From the NCBI GenBank assembly GCA_024734495.1, contig JALMQS010000075.1, positions 2,596,935-2,660,934 of the forward strand: a DNA stretch of 64,000 bases, in the 5' to 3' direction. A program made the position numbers and the translations under genes. Positions 33,612-43,535 of this stretch are shown piece by piece; the first letter of the stretch is position 1, and each line of letters opens with the position of its first letter. The notes under the pieces are model-generated. The model had not been told where the DNA came from, ran no database searches, and worked only from the letters and a program-made list of their open reading frames with translations. The stretch comes from Forficula auricularia. Taxonomy: Eukaryota; Arthropoda; Insecta; Dermaptera; Forficulidae.

Positions 33612-34199
33612 TTAGTACTTTTTCTTTTTTTTATTATCGAGGTGATTTAAAAATATTTCATAATCTTTCATTTTTATGTATTCATTTAAATATATTCGTT
33701 TAGTTATTTCTTTATCTTTTAATTCTTTATTATTATCTATTTCTGAGAATATTTCTTTTTCTTTATCTGATTTTTCTGTTATATCTATTTTAATATTATC
33801 TTTTTTTATTTCATCTATTTTAGTCTTATTAATCTTTTGAAATAATTTCAATTTTTCATTTTGAATTAATTTAAATTTTTTTATGGCATCTAAGCCTAGT
33901 AACATGTCATATGAGAATTTATTGTTTTTTATTATGTATACATCTAGAAAATCTGAAATTTTATTTATTTTTAGTTCTATTCTTGCCCGACCTTCTATAA
34001 AGTTTAATCCATTTATTGTCTTAAATATTGTGTTATCTTTTTTTATTTCTTGTTTTAATTCCTTCATCAAGTTGTGATTCAATAATGAACAATTAGAGCC
34101 TGTGTCATAAACAGCCTCTACTTTTTTAAATTTATTGATTAAAACATTTAATTTTATTAGTGGATTAACTTGGTCGGGCTCTGATCGTTTTTTGTGTTT
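33612..34199 (-). CDS. Aspartic protease (pro), -1 frame relative to gag
   Basis: The frame opens right after a TGA (34202-34200) and contains the active-site motif 'VYDTGSNCSLL' (DTGS at 34106-34095), then 'DMLLGLDAI', the second conserved protease block. Translation would have to enter by frameshift from gag at 34187-34193, since no upstream Met fits. It ends 'KKKKKY' at an A8 run where the RT frame is one base away. Role: cleaves the Gag and Pol polyprotein during particle maturation. Confidence 0.85.
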   Translation of the reverse strand, partial: KHKKRSEPDQVNPLIKLNVLINKFKKVEAVYDTGSNCSLLNHNLMKELKQEIKKDNTIFKTINGLNFIEGRARIELKINKISDFLDVYIIKNNKFSYDMLLGLDAIKKFKLIQNEKLKLFQKINKTKIDEIKKDNIKIDITEKSDKEKEIFSEIDNNKELKDKEITKRIYLNEYIKMKDYEIFLNHLDNKKKKKY

Positions 34200-34624
34200 T
34201 CATTCAAATTTGATTCAGGAATGTTTTCATTTAAATGTATTTCAAATTTTTCTTTATATAAATTTTTATTTCGACATATTGCAATAGGATGGTATCTATT
34301 TTGATATCCCAATTTGACACATTTATAACAAGGTGATTTTATTACATATTTTGAATTTTGAATTTTCTTTGACATTTCAGTATTTTTATCATGTGTATAT
34401 TGTAATTCATATTTATTTAGGTTTTTATTATTATTATTAGAATATTGCATGTCATATTTTCTGAGAATGTTCATTAATTCGTCAGTGTTATTTAATTCTT
34501 CTTTATCTATATTATTTTGGACGTTTTCTGGTAAATTAATAACTATATGATTTATCTTAGATTCCTCTGAGATGGAGGGTTCAGCTTCCAATAATAATTT
34601 TTCTTTTTTTAAGACTATAATCAA
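34157..34624 (-). CDS. Gag, C-terminal part with zinc knuckle
   Basis: Continues the Gag protein in the next frame ('EAEPSISEESKINHIVINL', 'NNTDELMNILRKYD'). It ends with a Cys/His cluster 'CYKCVKLGYQNRYHPIAIC', spaced CX2CX9HX4C, longer than the usual CX2CX4HX4C knuckle, presumably the RNA-binding nucleocapsid. The split from the N-terminal part comes from one extra A in the run 34604-34610. Confidence 0.8.
   Translation of the reverse strand: MIIVLKKEKLLLEAEPSISEESKINHIVINLPENVQNNIDKEELNNTDELMNILRKYDMQYSNNNNKNLNKYELQYTHDKNTEMSKKIQNSKYVIKSPCYKCVKLGYQNRYHPIAICRNKNLYKEKFEIHLNENIPESNLNENTKNDQSPTKLIH
34187..34193 (-). promoter_or_regulatory. Putative -1 frameshift site A_AAA_AAC
   Basis: In sense the gag frame reads ACA AAA AAC. 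The heptamer A AAA AAC therefore has the exact phase for simultaneous slippage, and slipping by -1 leads straight into the protease frame, which opened only six bases earlier. The gag stop is 28 bases downstream (34159-34157). Alternatively, a lost A in this run could have broken an ancestral fusion. Confidence 0.65.
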
Positions 34625-35333
34625 TTAGTGATCCATTTATATATTTATATTTGTATGCATAATTAATTTCTGTCCAGCCTTTTTTTGCGTATACTAATTT
34701 AAAAGAATGTGTCCATTTTGACCAATTATTATCATGTATTTTTATTTGGTTATTTCTGTACCAATCTTTTGCATTGGCTTCCAGAAAGAAACTCATGATT
34801 TGAATTTTTAAATTGTCATTTGATACTTTATGTCTATTGCATTCTGTTTCAAATGACTTCAACCATTCTATAGCATTTTGCTGAATGCCATTGAATTTAT
34901 TTATGTTAAAATTTTTTTCAATGTTTAACATTATATTTGTTTCATTGTTAGTTTCTATATCTATTATTTTATCTATCCTATCTTTTTCATCGTCGGATTC
35001 AGAATTTTTCGATGCATTTAAGCTTTCAATTGGTTGTTCTTCCAATAGAAAGCCTTTAAAAATGAAATTATTTTGTTCATCTATGTAACATCTCTTTATC
35101 TCATCCGGTAAAGTAATATTTACATTTCTGTATTGACCATCTTTTGTCATACTTTTATATGCAGTTTTTATAAGACTAATTTGTTTTAATTCAATATGTG
35201 ACTGCTCACCTTGGTATTCTTTCGGAAAGACATATGTTGTGCTATCATCTTGTAGCTTGATTGTTTTTAAATTATTTGTTAAAACACCATCCACGTCTTC
35301 TTTCATCAAAAGTAGCCTCACTCTGGTAGACAT
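34581..35333 (-). CDS. Gag, N-terminal and capsid part
   Basis: Starts at an ATG (35333) only 9 bases after the self-priming sequence, so the leader is extremely short. The second half matches the Ty3-type capsid pattern: 'FNGIQQNAIEWLKSFE', 'FFLEANAKDWYRN', 'NWSKWTHSFKLVY'. The frame breaks at the A7 run (34610-34604) and ends after nine foreign residues. Gag forms the intracellular particle in which reverse transcription occurs. Confidence 0.85.
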   Translation of the reverse strand: MSTRVRLLLMKEDVDGVLTNNLKTIKLQDDSTTYVFPKEYQGEQSHIELKQISLIKTAYKSMTKDGQYRNVNITLPDEIKRCYIDEQNNFIFKGFLLEEQPIESLNASKNSESDDEKDRIDKIIDIETNNETNIMLNIEKNFNINKFNGIQQNAIEWLKSFETECNRHKVSNDNLKIQIMSFFLEANAKDWYRNNQIKIHDNNWSKWTHSFKLVYAKKGWTEINYAYKYKYINGSLIDYSLKKRKIIIGS

Positions 35334-35342
35334 CTCGTTTGA

Positions 35343-35355
35343 GAAATTTCGAGTT
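35343..35355 (-). promoter_or_regulatory. Putative self-priming primer-binding site
   Basis: Sense AACTCGAAATTTC lies a few bases after the 5' LTR end, where a tRNA primer site should be, but it lacks the TGG that pairs with tRNA CCA. It is perfectly complementary over 13 nt to GAAATTTCGAGTT inside the LTR (35481-35469 in sense). Tf1/sushi elements use such complementarity between the mRNA 5' end and the primer site. Confidence 0.7.
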
Positions 35356-35358
35356 ATA

Positions 35359-35688
35359 GGTGGGATGGGTGCGAGGTAGATAAAAATCGTGTTCCACTGA
35401 AATGTGAAGTGTTTATTAATATATACAGTTATTTACAATAAGTTTTATATTAATTACCTGAAATGTGAAACTCGAAATTTCAGGTCCTTTACTTAGTTTT
35501 AACAATGATATTTATCTATAAGTGATTTTATATAATATATAATAATTAAATTGTGTATTAACAATTGTATTTGGCTTGAGCGTTTTAAACAGGCTCTCTA
35601 TTGCTTGACGTGTCAATCTATTATGTCGCTCGTTTGTCCTTGTCTTCCCCCTCCACTCGTCTTCGTGTGTGGGTGTTTCGAACTTACA
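35359..35688 (-). repeat. 5' LTR (330 bp)
   Basis: Sense order: TGTAAG start at 35688, TATA-like 'tatagataaata' near 35520-35509, predicted transcript start at 35481, AATAAA at 35417-35412, end near 35359. If self-priming is right, U3 is ~207 bp and R begins GAAATTTCGAGTT. Confidence 0.9.
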
Positions 35689-35800
35689 TATATATATATA
35701 TATACATATTCTTTGGACAACCTCACAGATTTCTTTTTATGAATCAACACTATTGCTACTCTCGAGAAAACAAAATCTTTTCAATTAAATACCTGCTTTT
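35689..35800. repeat. Family T right arm flanking the LTR element
   Basis: TA tract, then 'ggacaacctcacagatttct', 'tgaatcaacactattgctac' and 'aaacaaaatcttttcaatta', the usual family T right end. The LTR element therefore probably inserted in the TA stem of a family T palindrome. Confidence 0.65.
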
Positions 35801-36449
35801 GGTTTCCATTTCCATCTCTGTCTAAAATCATTATTTTATAACAATTCATTTTGAATCATCCCTACGAGTACCTAATAATGTCCAACAAAAATAAGATCGA
35901 TAGAAGCAATCGCCATTTATTATCCGAGTGAATTGACTTCTAACCACTTTTTATGGTTATCACATATATTTGGAATCTTGCCCGGCGGCATTTCTCCGAA
36001 AATTTCTTTAAATGTCTCTCCGAAGACGATATTTCAATGTAAATTCAAAACGTAAAACATATGGATCTCTTTTCTTTTCCGTTTTATTATTTTTTATTTT
36101 TTTTATTATTATTATTATTTTTTCTTGCCCTTCTTTTATTTCCCCCTCTAATACAATTTAATCGTAAGTCCTTTGAAACTGAATAGAAAGAATATTCTAA
36201 TTAAATTCCTTAACATTTCGTTTAATGGAAAGCAACTACTTTTACAATTCGTTCGAGAGTTTCAACCCCCCACCCCCATTCTAGGTTCCTGCTTACGTAA
36301 CTCAATTATATTTCCTTGGTAAGGTAACAATAAAAATTAACAGTTCAAATGAGGAAGTTTCACTCTTAGGATTCACAATAGGTGTTCTTAAAAGCAAATT
36401 TGCGATATATATGTATATATACCTATATATATATATATATATATATATA

Positions 36450-37977
36450 CTCAACAGCAAAAAAAAACCGGATACTTGATAATTTTTAGATAAAATGAAT
36501 ATATACTATATTAAAAAAATATTTCCATATTTTGATTAAATAGCTAATTGAAAAAATCACTTCTAAAGCTAAAATGGCATTTTAATTTTTTTTTGGCTTA
36601 ATAAATATGATTTTAAAAAACAGAAAATTGTAACAGCTATCTATCTATTAAAATTAAAAAAAAAACATGATTGATTAAAAAAATGCCTCTTAATATCTCG
36701 TATTGCCCCCACATGTTGTTTTAACTGCTTTTCACGATGAACGTATGAAGAGTTTGGAAGACAAAGAATAAATAATTGATTTTCATTAATCAATCGTATG
36801 TTTCCTATATTTAATTCAATCGTGAATCAAATGCAGGTGATTTTTGTCAAATATTAAGTGAAAATAATATCTGAAATTATATATGTAACTTCGTGATTAG
36901 TGGATTCGAGGGTAAGACACAAAACGATTCAAGTTTCAATATCTGAAAGATGAATAGAATATATGTCCCTTTATATCAGTAATATAATAATATATTCTTT
37001 TTATATATATAAAGATAAATAAAACATTCGCCTAGTTCCTGTAACAGGTATGACTATTCTATGACTAATGGTGTCTGGCTCTGAGTGAGTTCCTATATTG
37101 GTCGCCAGAGTGCGAAGAGCCAAATACCAATTACATATATAATTCTAACTTGAAATAATAAAGTTAAATAAATTTATAATTTTCTCATTAATACTAGTAT
37201 ATCAAAGAATAATTAACATATTAAGGAGAATTGTTTTGATTGCGCTTTTTGAACAAGATATATATCGCGAGACTACTGCTGGTTGAAGCTATTGGAGTCT
37301 GCTGAGTCTTAAGCCTGGACCAAGAGAGAATGAAAAAGATATGATCCATTTAGCTATAATCCAACGTCATTTTGCGTTTAGCCCGCATGACACTTGGATG
37401 GATCACCAAATGAATTTGAAATCTGAGATGTTATGTATGCAATCTTCCAGTCCAGAGCGCCCGATCTGTTAGCACGTATGTTAGGTGCTTGCCATTAAGT
37501 AATCGTATGTTTCCTATATTTGATTCAATCACGAATCGAATGCAGGTGATTTTTGTCAAATATTAAGTGAAAATAATATCTGAACTTATATATTTCTAAC
37601 TTGAAATAATGAAGTTAAATATATTTATAATTTTCTCATTAATATATTAAAGAATAATTAACACATTAACGAGAATTGTTTTGATCGCGCTTTTTAAACA
37701 AGATATATAGCGTGATCAAAACAATTCTCGTTAATGTGTTAATTATTCTTTAATATATTAATGAGAAAATTATAAATTTTTCATTAAATTCATTTTTTTC
37801 CATATAATATTAAGTTTCCATAAATTAATCGAAAATGTTAACATTTTAAATTATGTCCATTATTATTCAATATATTTTGGATCTGTTATTTTATGAGAAA
37901 ATTTATTTTAATTCATTTTATCAAAAAAGAAAAAAATTATCACGTGTCCGGTTTTTTTTACTTTATTTGCTGTTGAG
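36450..37977. mobile_element. TIR element, 1.53 kb (Tc1/mariner-like?)
   Basis: The ends are CTCAACAGCAAAAAAAAACC and the inverse GG...TTTGCTGTTGAG, with CCGG a few bases in. No intact transposase. A nested inverted repeat occupies 37613-37780, and a related direct copy of its arm lies at 37142-37262. Superfamily unproven because no clear TA duplication is visible. Confidence 0.55.
37613..37780. repeat. Inverted repeat, ~70 bp arms
   Basis: 'aacgagaattgttttgatcg' and the inverse 'gatcaaaacaattctcgtt' mark the inner ends of long AT-rich arms with a loop of about 20 bp. Confidence 0.75.
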
Positions 37978-38178
37978 ATTATATACAGTACTTTTTTTTA
38001 TCGCTGAATATTGTGCATGGTTTAATTAATCTAGGCATTGGTTGAAAAGAATACGGCAAGGTTTTGGTTTAAATTGGTTAGCCAGAAGTAGCATTAAAGT
38101 GGCAGATATCCAATTCGGATATTTTATATGTTAACAAGACGCTTCTAACTATTATCTCATTTGTCAAATTATGATAAG

Positions 38179-39388
38179 TAGAGACCGGATTTTTACGCAG
38201 TAAAAACTGACAAAATATGCCATAAAATATGCAGTTAAAAATGTTGAAATATGCAAGTAATATGCAGAATACGGTGAAATATGCAAATATATGGTAAAAA
38301 ATGGCAAAATAAAATTTTTTATGCACTAAAAAAATTAAAATTAAAGACAAAAAGAATATAATTTGAAGAAGTGTTATGAAATAAATAACTGATAAAGTAA
38401 GCTATACACACCAAGTGTCAAATATGTACTTTTACTGCGTAAAAAATTTCACAAAATTCTCATTATATATTTTTTATATATTGTCACCGGGGTCACAGTC
38501 CATCGGTAAAGTGTTAGTAGTGTTAGTGAGGGATCTGAGTTTTAATTGGTAGAAATTTTATATGCTAGCAAAGCTCGAACCCGGCCTCCTCTTGAACATC
38601 GTCATCAACTAATAAATAATGCAAATATTTGACCAACTATAATCTGTTCTCTACACTAATTTACACACACTTCCGCATAGACACACGAACAAACAATGGC
38701 CAAAATCGGCTATAGTTACCAAAGGCCGTTAAAAAAAAATAAAGAAAAAATTCACAAAGGATCTCAAAAATAATTAAAATTTGATTGTAATTGTGAATAA
38801 TTTATGTTTACAAGAATTTTTCTAAATTAGCTTTATGTCTACGGTCACTTAAAATTGATTTCTCCACATCCACAGACATAATGGGGGCAAATTTAAAGGA
38901 ACTTAAAACTCCAACTTTTACTTTGGAAGAAAAATATTGGAAACTTTTCGTCATTTTTGGGTAGAGAAAATCTACGTTCACATCCTTTGTAATCTAAACT
39001 CCTACTTCGTAGTCCAACACTACACCATTGTCGTTGAGGCCTATTTCAGTTTTTTTCGAATTTAAATTAGTGTGTCTTCCTGTTTTATTTCTTCATTTTT
39101 TTCATTCTTTCTCGAAAAATTTACTTTTAAAAAATCTGTATTTTCAGCAAAATATACAATATTTGACAAAAATCCATTGCAATTTTATGTAATATTCTTC
39201 AAATATGCAATTTTATGCAATATTCTTCAAATATGCAATTTTATGCAATATTACTCAAATATGCAAAAATATGCAATATAAAATTTAACCCACAGTATCC
39301 TAGATGCATGAATCGTATAGATAATTGATCCCCAGGGTCGTATGTGGCGGCAAAAAAAATATGCAATTGCATAGGAATCCCGTCTCTA
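38179..39388. mobile_element. hAT-like element with perfect 8 bp target duplication
   Basis: TIRs TAGAGACCGGAT and ATCCCGTCTCTA (one mismatch) are flanked by ATGATAAG on both sides (38171-38178 and 39389-39396). AAATATGC-type motifs recur many times near both ends (38205-38300 and 39195-39370), like hAT subterminal transposase-binding repeats. A SINE-like insert is at 38485-38745. No transposase frame recognised. Confidence 0.8.
38485..38745 (+). repeat. Degenerate tRNA-like SINE
   Basis: 'gtcacagtccatcggtaaag' resembles an A box region, 'ggatctgagttttaattgg' a worn B box, and it ends 'aaaggccgtt' plus poly-A. Inserted within the hAT element at 38179-39388. Confidence 0.4.
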
Positions 39389-39399
39389 ATGATAAGTAT

Positions 39400-40196
39400 T
39401 TTAGAAATTATGTGGGAACAGATGAACATACATACATACGGGCTAAAATCATAACCCTCCTTTTGACTTGGCTGTAGTCGGGTACAAAAAGATCCCAATA
39501 ACTCTAAAATCCATTCTACTTATAATGATAGCCTTAAATTCTCATGGAACTCTAAAATCCAAACATTGGTTTCTAATTGAAAGGAAATGAGTACACAATC
39601 AGGTGGTGCATACATGATTTTTTTTTATTAATTAACAACAATTCATCTTTAGATTTTAAAAAAACATGCGACCTGCCTAGGGCGCCAATTAAAAGACAAA
39701 ACAAAACAAAAAAAGAATAATGAAAAAAAATCATTAGTTTCTGTATAAAATGTAATTTTGATTTTCTCGTTTCATTTGTTACTTTGTTATTCATCTAGCT
39801 GCTCTTGTATAAATAACGTCCCCTTTTTTTTCAAGTGACAATTGCACTCTAAAGCGTCGGTTTAATTTTCACCTGAGCACAAACGAGGCTTCTAAAGGGG
39901 TAATAATTTTATTTTCAAGTTTAAACCAGGTTATTGAGTCATAAATAGTAGGGACGTTTGAACTACTTCTTACGGGTGGGGCGATAAAAAAAGTTGTTCT
40001 GGTCCTAATTAGTTAATTAATAAAAATAATATTCAGTTTCTTGCTAATGTATTACGGTCTTTACGACCTAAATATAAATTTATGAGTAAGTATATAAAAA
40101 ATTTGTTAAAATTTATAAAAAGTCGATAAAAAAATTATACATATAAACCTTTAGTCTATGTCGAAGAAGGTCTTGGTATATGAGAGCATTTGAACT
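39400..40196. other. No gene seen
   Basis: AT-rich; open frames at 39573-39794 and 40113-40352 have no domain. Confidence 0.5.
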
Positions 40197-40204
40197 CATT
40201 AGAT

Positions 40205-40859
40205 CAGGGGTTTTCTTCTTTTCCGAGTCGCGGCGCCTTTTTTCAATGAAAATTTTTCCAAACCCAAGTAAAAGTATGTCTAATCGTAAATAAAAGATAA
40301 AAATAAATAATAAATACAAGTTATAGTAGCATATCTTGCATGACATAAGCACTTTACGTGACGTCAGTCATATCGCTGACGCTGCAGTATATTGTCTATA
40401 TAAGTCGTTCGCCCGCTCACTCGTTGAACATTTTATGCTCCATTGAAGCAGCCGAAGGCTCTGCCCGAAAGCCCCTTCTCTTAAATTCGGGATTTATTAA
40501 AATCACCGACAAGTTCATCAATTCATTTAATTAAATTCAAATACGTTCACAACACGTTATTTGCATAAATTCGGCATTTACCCAAATCACCGACAATAAC
40601 GTCTATTTATACGTTATACCTACCTAATAATTGTACTTGACATTCACTACAAGTGTTATTGTAAAACCTTCTTCAATAAAAATAAATTTAATAAGTCTTA
40701 AAGTGTTTTTTAAAAAAAATCACCCTCGACCACAAGACTTATTTTACATGTTTCTCACTTTGTTTTTTGTCTAGTTAGCCAAATGTCTTGCTTCAATTAA
40801 TTATGGAGATTCGCGGCGCACCTGTGAAGAGGCCGTGGCCTACAGTTTGGGAACCTCTG
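40205..40859. mobile_element. hAT-type element, 655 bp
   Basis: Left end CAGGGGTTTTCTTC..., inverted right end CAGAGGTTCCCAAACTG, with 'gcggcgcc'/'gcggcgca' subterminally. Flanks CATTAGAT (40197-40204) and CATTAGAG (40860-40867) match at 7 of 8. Non-autonomous. Confidence 0.8.
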
Positions 40860-41142
40860 CATTAGAGAGTGAAAGATAATCAACATATATAGCATATAAA
40901 TTGTCAATAGAAATAGACTTTTAAGGCCATATGGGTATAAATATACTGAATCGGCCCCCGAAAGATAATTTAATAAAACTAAGAGGATATGTAGGTACTA
41001 ATAAAATAATAAGATCCTGACAGTTCTCTTAACTCATTTGATTTTTGAGTAAATGCAAAATTATGTAAAAAAAAATCTCAGGATTGATCTAAATTTTTAT
41101 TATGTTTTGGTGATAATAGTTTCTAGATTAAGAAAAAAATAA

Positions 41143-41830
41143 AACCGACTTCAAAAAATTAAATGCAACGAATAAAATACACTAAAAGGTATAAAATAAT
41201 TATTATCTTATTTAGTTACAACTAAACGACGAAATATTAACATGAAATTACTTTTTAAAGTTGGTGCCAAACATATACCTTTTATGAATCGCACTCGACT
41301 GATCTTACTTAGTATGTTTGAAAGGTATGCTCGCTTATAGGTATAGTTTGTTTGGTACCGACATCAAAAAGTAATTTCATGTTAATATTTCGTCGTTTAG
41401 TTGTAACTAAATAAGATAATAAATATTTTATACCTTTTAGTGTATTTTATTTGTTGCATTTAATTTTTTGAAGTCGGTTTTATTTTTATCTTAAAAATTA
41501 TTTTTATTTTTCTCTTTTTAGTGAAGTTATTATTAATAGTGATCATATCATCAGAACTTGACCAAATTAATATGACACCATCCCTAAGATTCCCCCTATC
41601 GAATAAAAAAAGAATCATCGAAATCGGTTCATAAAGAAAGAAGTTAGGCCTAAACAAACCTAACAAAAAAGATCTAATACCTATGAAAAAAAATGGGACC
41701 AATCGGAAGGTAGACTGAACCCAATGCAAATTTTTTTTTCAAAATCGGTTCACAATTGGCGGAGATATGAGGTAACATATGCACACAAAAAAAAATTCAG
41801 TCGAATAGATAACCTCCTCCTTTTTTTGAA
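41143..41830. mobile_element. AACCGACTTC-type element with internal foldback, copy 2
   Basis: Same structure as 1823-2526: foldback arms 41143-41265 and ~41350-41477, then the 'gaacttgaccaaattaatat' and 'cctcctcc' part. The 3' end is cut before GTCGGTT. The hairpin loop is inverted relative to the 1823 copy. Confidence 0.75.
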
Positions 41831-41949
41831 ATATAATCTATACCGCTACTTAGGATCCTTGAAAAAAAAAATTGTTTTTCTTTTAATTTCAATTTTTAAC
41901 CATGATACAATTTTGGCACAATTATGAAACTTTTTTCAAACCTTATTTA

Positions 41950-42122
41950 TTTCCCTATAATATTATGACATTTTTAAAAAGGTAACCCCATAGTAGAAAA
42001 AAATAAAAACCACTTTTTGGCCCAAATAATGAATTTTTTTTTATATTTATATGAAAATACTTTAAATGTTTGAATTTTAGGGATGCGCCGCATCCACAGT
42101 ATCCATGGACCGCACGCCACTG
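41950..42122 (-). mobile_element. End fragment of the 2651-type hAT element
   Basis: The inverse of its right end, CAGTGGCGTGCGGTCCATGG, matches the left end of 2651-3413, followed by the shared 'ggatgcggcg' block. Confidence 0.65.
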
Positions 42123-42369
42123 CTGTATATATGTATAATACACTTAAAATAAAAATTATTTCAGAAAAATTCCAACCTATTCAAAATTAATTATTTGATT
42201 AAAATTTTAAAACGATATTGGATTTCATATATAAAGTGAATACAATTACCCGGAGTTGCAACCATGGCCCCTGCATATAATACTGTAATTTTATTTTATT
42301 TTTAATGATTTAAAAGTTGAATTCTTTGGAATGAAAGCAACACTTCTCGATGGGTGAAGTTAAGCAATA

Positions 42370-42795
42370 CAGGGTGTTTCAGGAGGAATAGTAAATATTT
42401 TAGGAGGTAGTAGTATAGACGAATTGCAATAAAAAATGCCATATAACATGTGTCCAATTTTTATTGAGTACAGAGATACAGCTGTTAGTATGTAACCCAA
42501 TATCGGCATACTCAGCATGTGTATGGTAAATAGGCGCGGCATGTTTACGCACTACAGTACAGTAGACTTGGCCAACAAATTACAAAGAAAACTTCAATGT
42601 AAACTAATGCACAACTTTATTCAATAAATACGCCCATAGCAATTGGTGTACCAAGACACTAAATGAAACCCCATTGAACACAGCTGTATCTCTGTACTCA
42701 ATAAAAATTAGACACATGTTATAAGCAATTTTTTATTGCAATTCGTCTATACTACCACATCCTAAAATATTTACTATTCCACCTGAAACACCCTG
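42370..42795. mobile_element. Mariner-like MITE, 426 bp, TA-flanked
   Basis: TIRs of about 118 bp start CAGGGTGTTTCAGG and are ~90% alike. TA lies at both borders (42368-42369, 42796-42797). This fits a Tc1/mariner-mobilised MITE. The short centre has no coding capacity. Confidence 0.8.
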
Positions 42796-43149
42796 TATGT
42801 ATCGGGATTAATTCTTAGATGAATACAGTCACACTGTTCAAGTCCAATTTTAGTCATGAAAAAGGCCTTTACTCCTTTGAGTTATGCAACCATTTAGCTC
42901 TCCAAGGAAAGAATCATTCATTCCTACAGGCGAAGCCTCATCACTTGTGGATAGAATTCAATCCAATAAATTATTACTAGATTGAGATCAAATGATGATA
43001 TTAGACTGAAGATATAACATAACATTAAAAACCAGTATTACCATTATTCCAAAGACTGGTTTGATTCCATCGTTGGCGTACATTTTTACATGCTTTATAT
43101 TAGCTTCACCTGTGTGTATATATTTATCTATGAATATATCAATGTGACT

Positions 43150-43425
43150 TTTGTTCTGTTAAATTCCGCAAACATTTCTCTATAAAAATAATTGTTTACT
43201 CAATTTAAATGAAATTATATAAAAATAAATACATTTTATCCTGTTAAATTCCGCAAACTTTTCTCTATAAAAATAATTAAGACTAAAATGTAAAAAAATA
43301 AATTATAGTTTAAAAAAAACTAAAAAACACACTAATTCGCTAAAAAGTACATAATAATGTAATAAATACACACTTATTGATTATTAGCGTGTTTTTTAGT
43401 TTTTTTAAACTATACTTTTTACTTT
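43150..43425. repeat. Short direct repeat and adjacent inverted repeat
   Basis: 'tgttaaattccgcaaac' plus 'ttctctataaaaataatt' occurs at 43158 and 43242. Then 43303-43335 ('agtttaaaaaaaactaaaaa') is the inverse of 43383-43416, forming a hairpin with 'cacactaa' inside. Confidence 0.6.
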
Positions 43426-43535
43426 ATCCAATGCGAAGCCAAGGAACTGAAACTCTCTCCCAGCCTCCTTCTTTCCAAGCACTTATAATATTTAAACCTT
43501 CAAAAGCCGAGTGCATAAACACCTACGTCTCCACC

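Larger units (their letters stand above)
30721..35688 (-). mobile_element. Ty3/mdg4-type LTR retrotransposon, 4.97 kb, nearly complete
   Basis: Two near-identical LTRs (329 and 330 bp) enclose gag, protease, RT-RNase H and integrase in the Ty3 order on the minus strand. The LTR begins TGTAAG in sense. A purine tract precedes the 3' LTR, and a non-tRNA primer site follows the 5' LTR. It sits in a TA tract, so the target duplication cannot be read cleanly; the right flank is a family T arm. No envelope-type gene is present. Three single-base frame breaks lie in poly-A runs. Near identity of the LTRs indicates recent insertion. Confidence 0.92.

Noticed and set aside
37385..37415. Resemblance to the 5S rRNA box ('cacttggatggatcacc')
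   Set aside because: Only about 17 bases match and the rest of 5S is not found; too little for a 5S gene or 5S-derived SINE.
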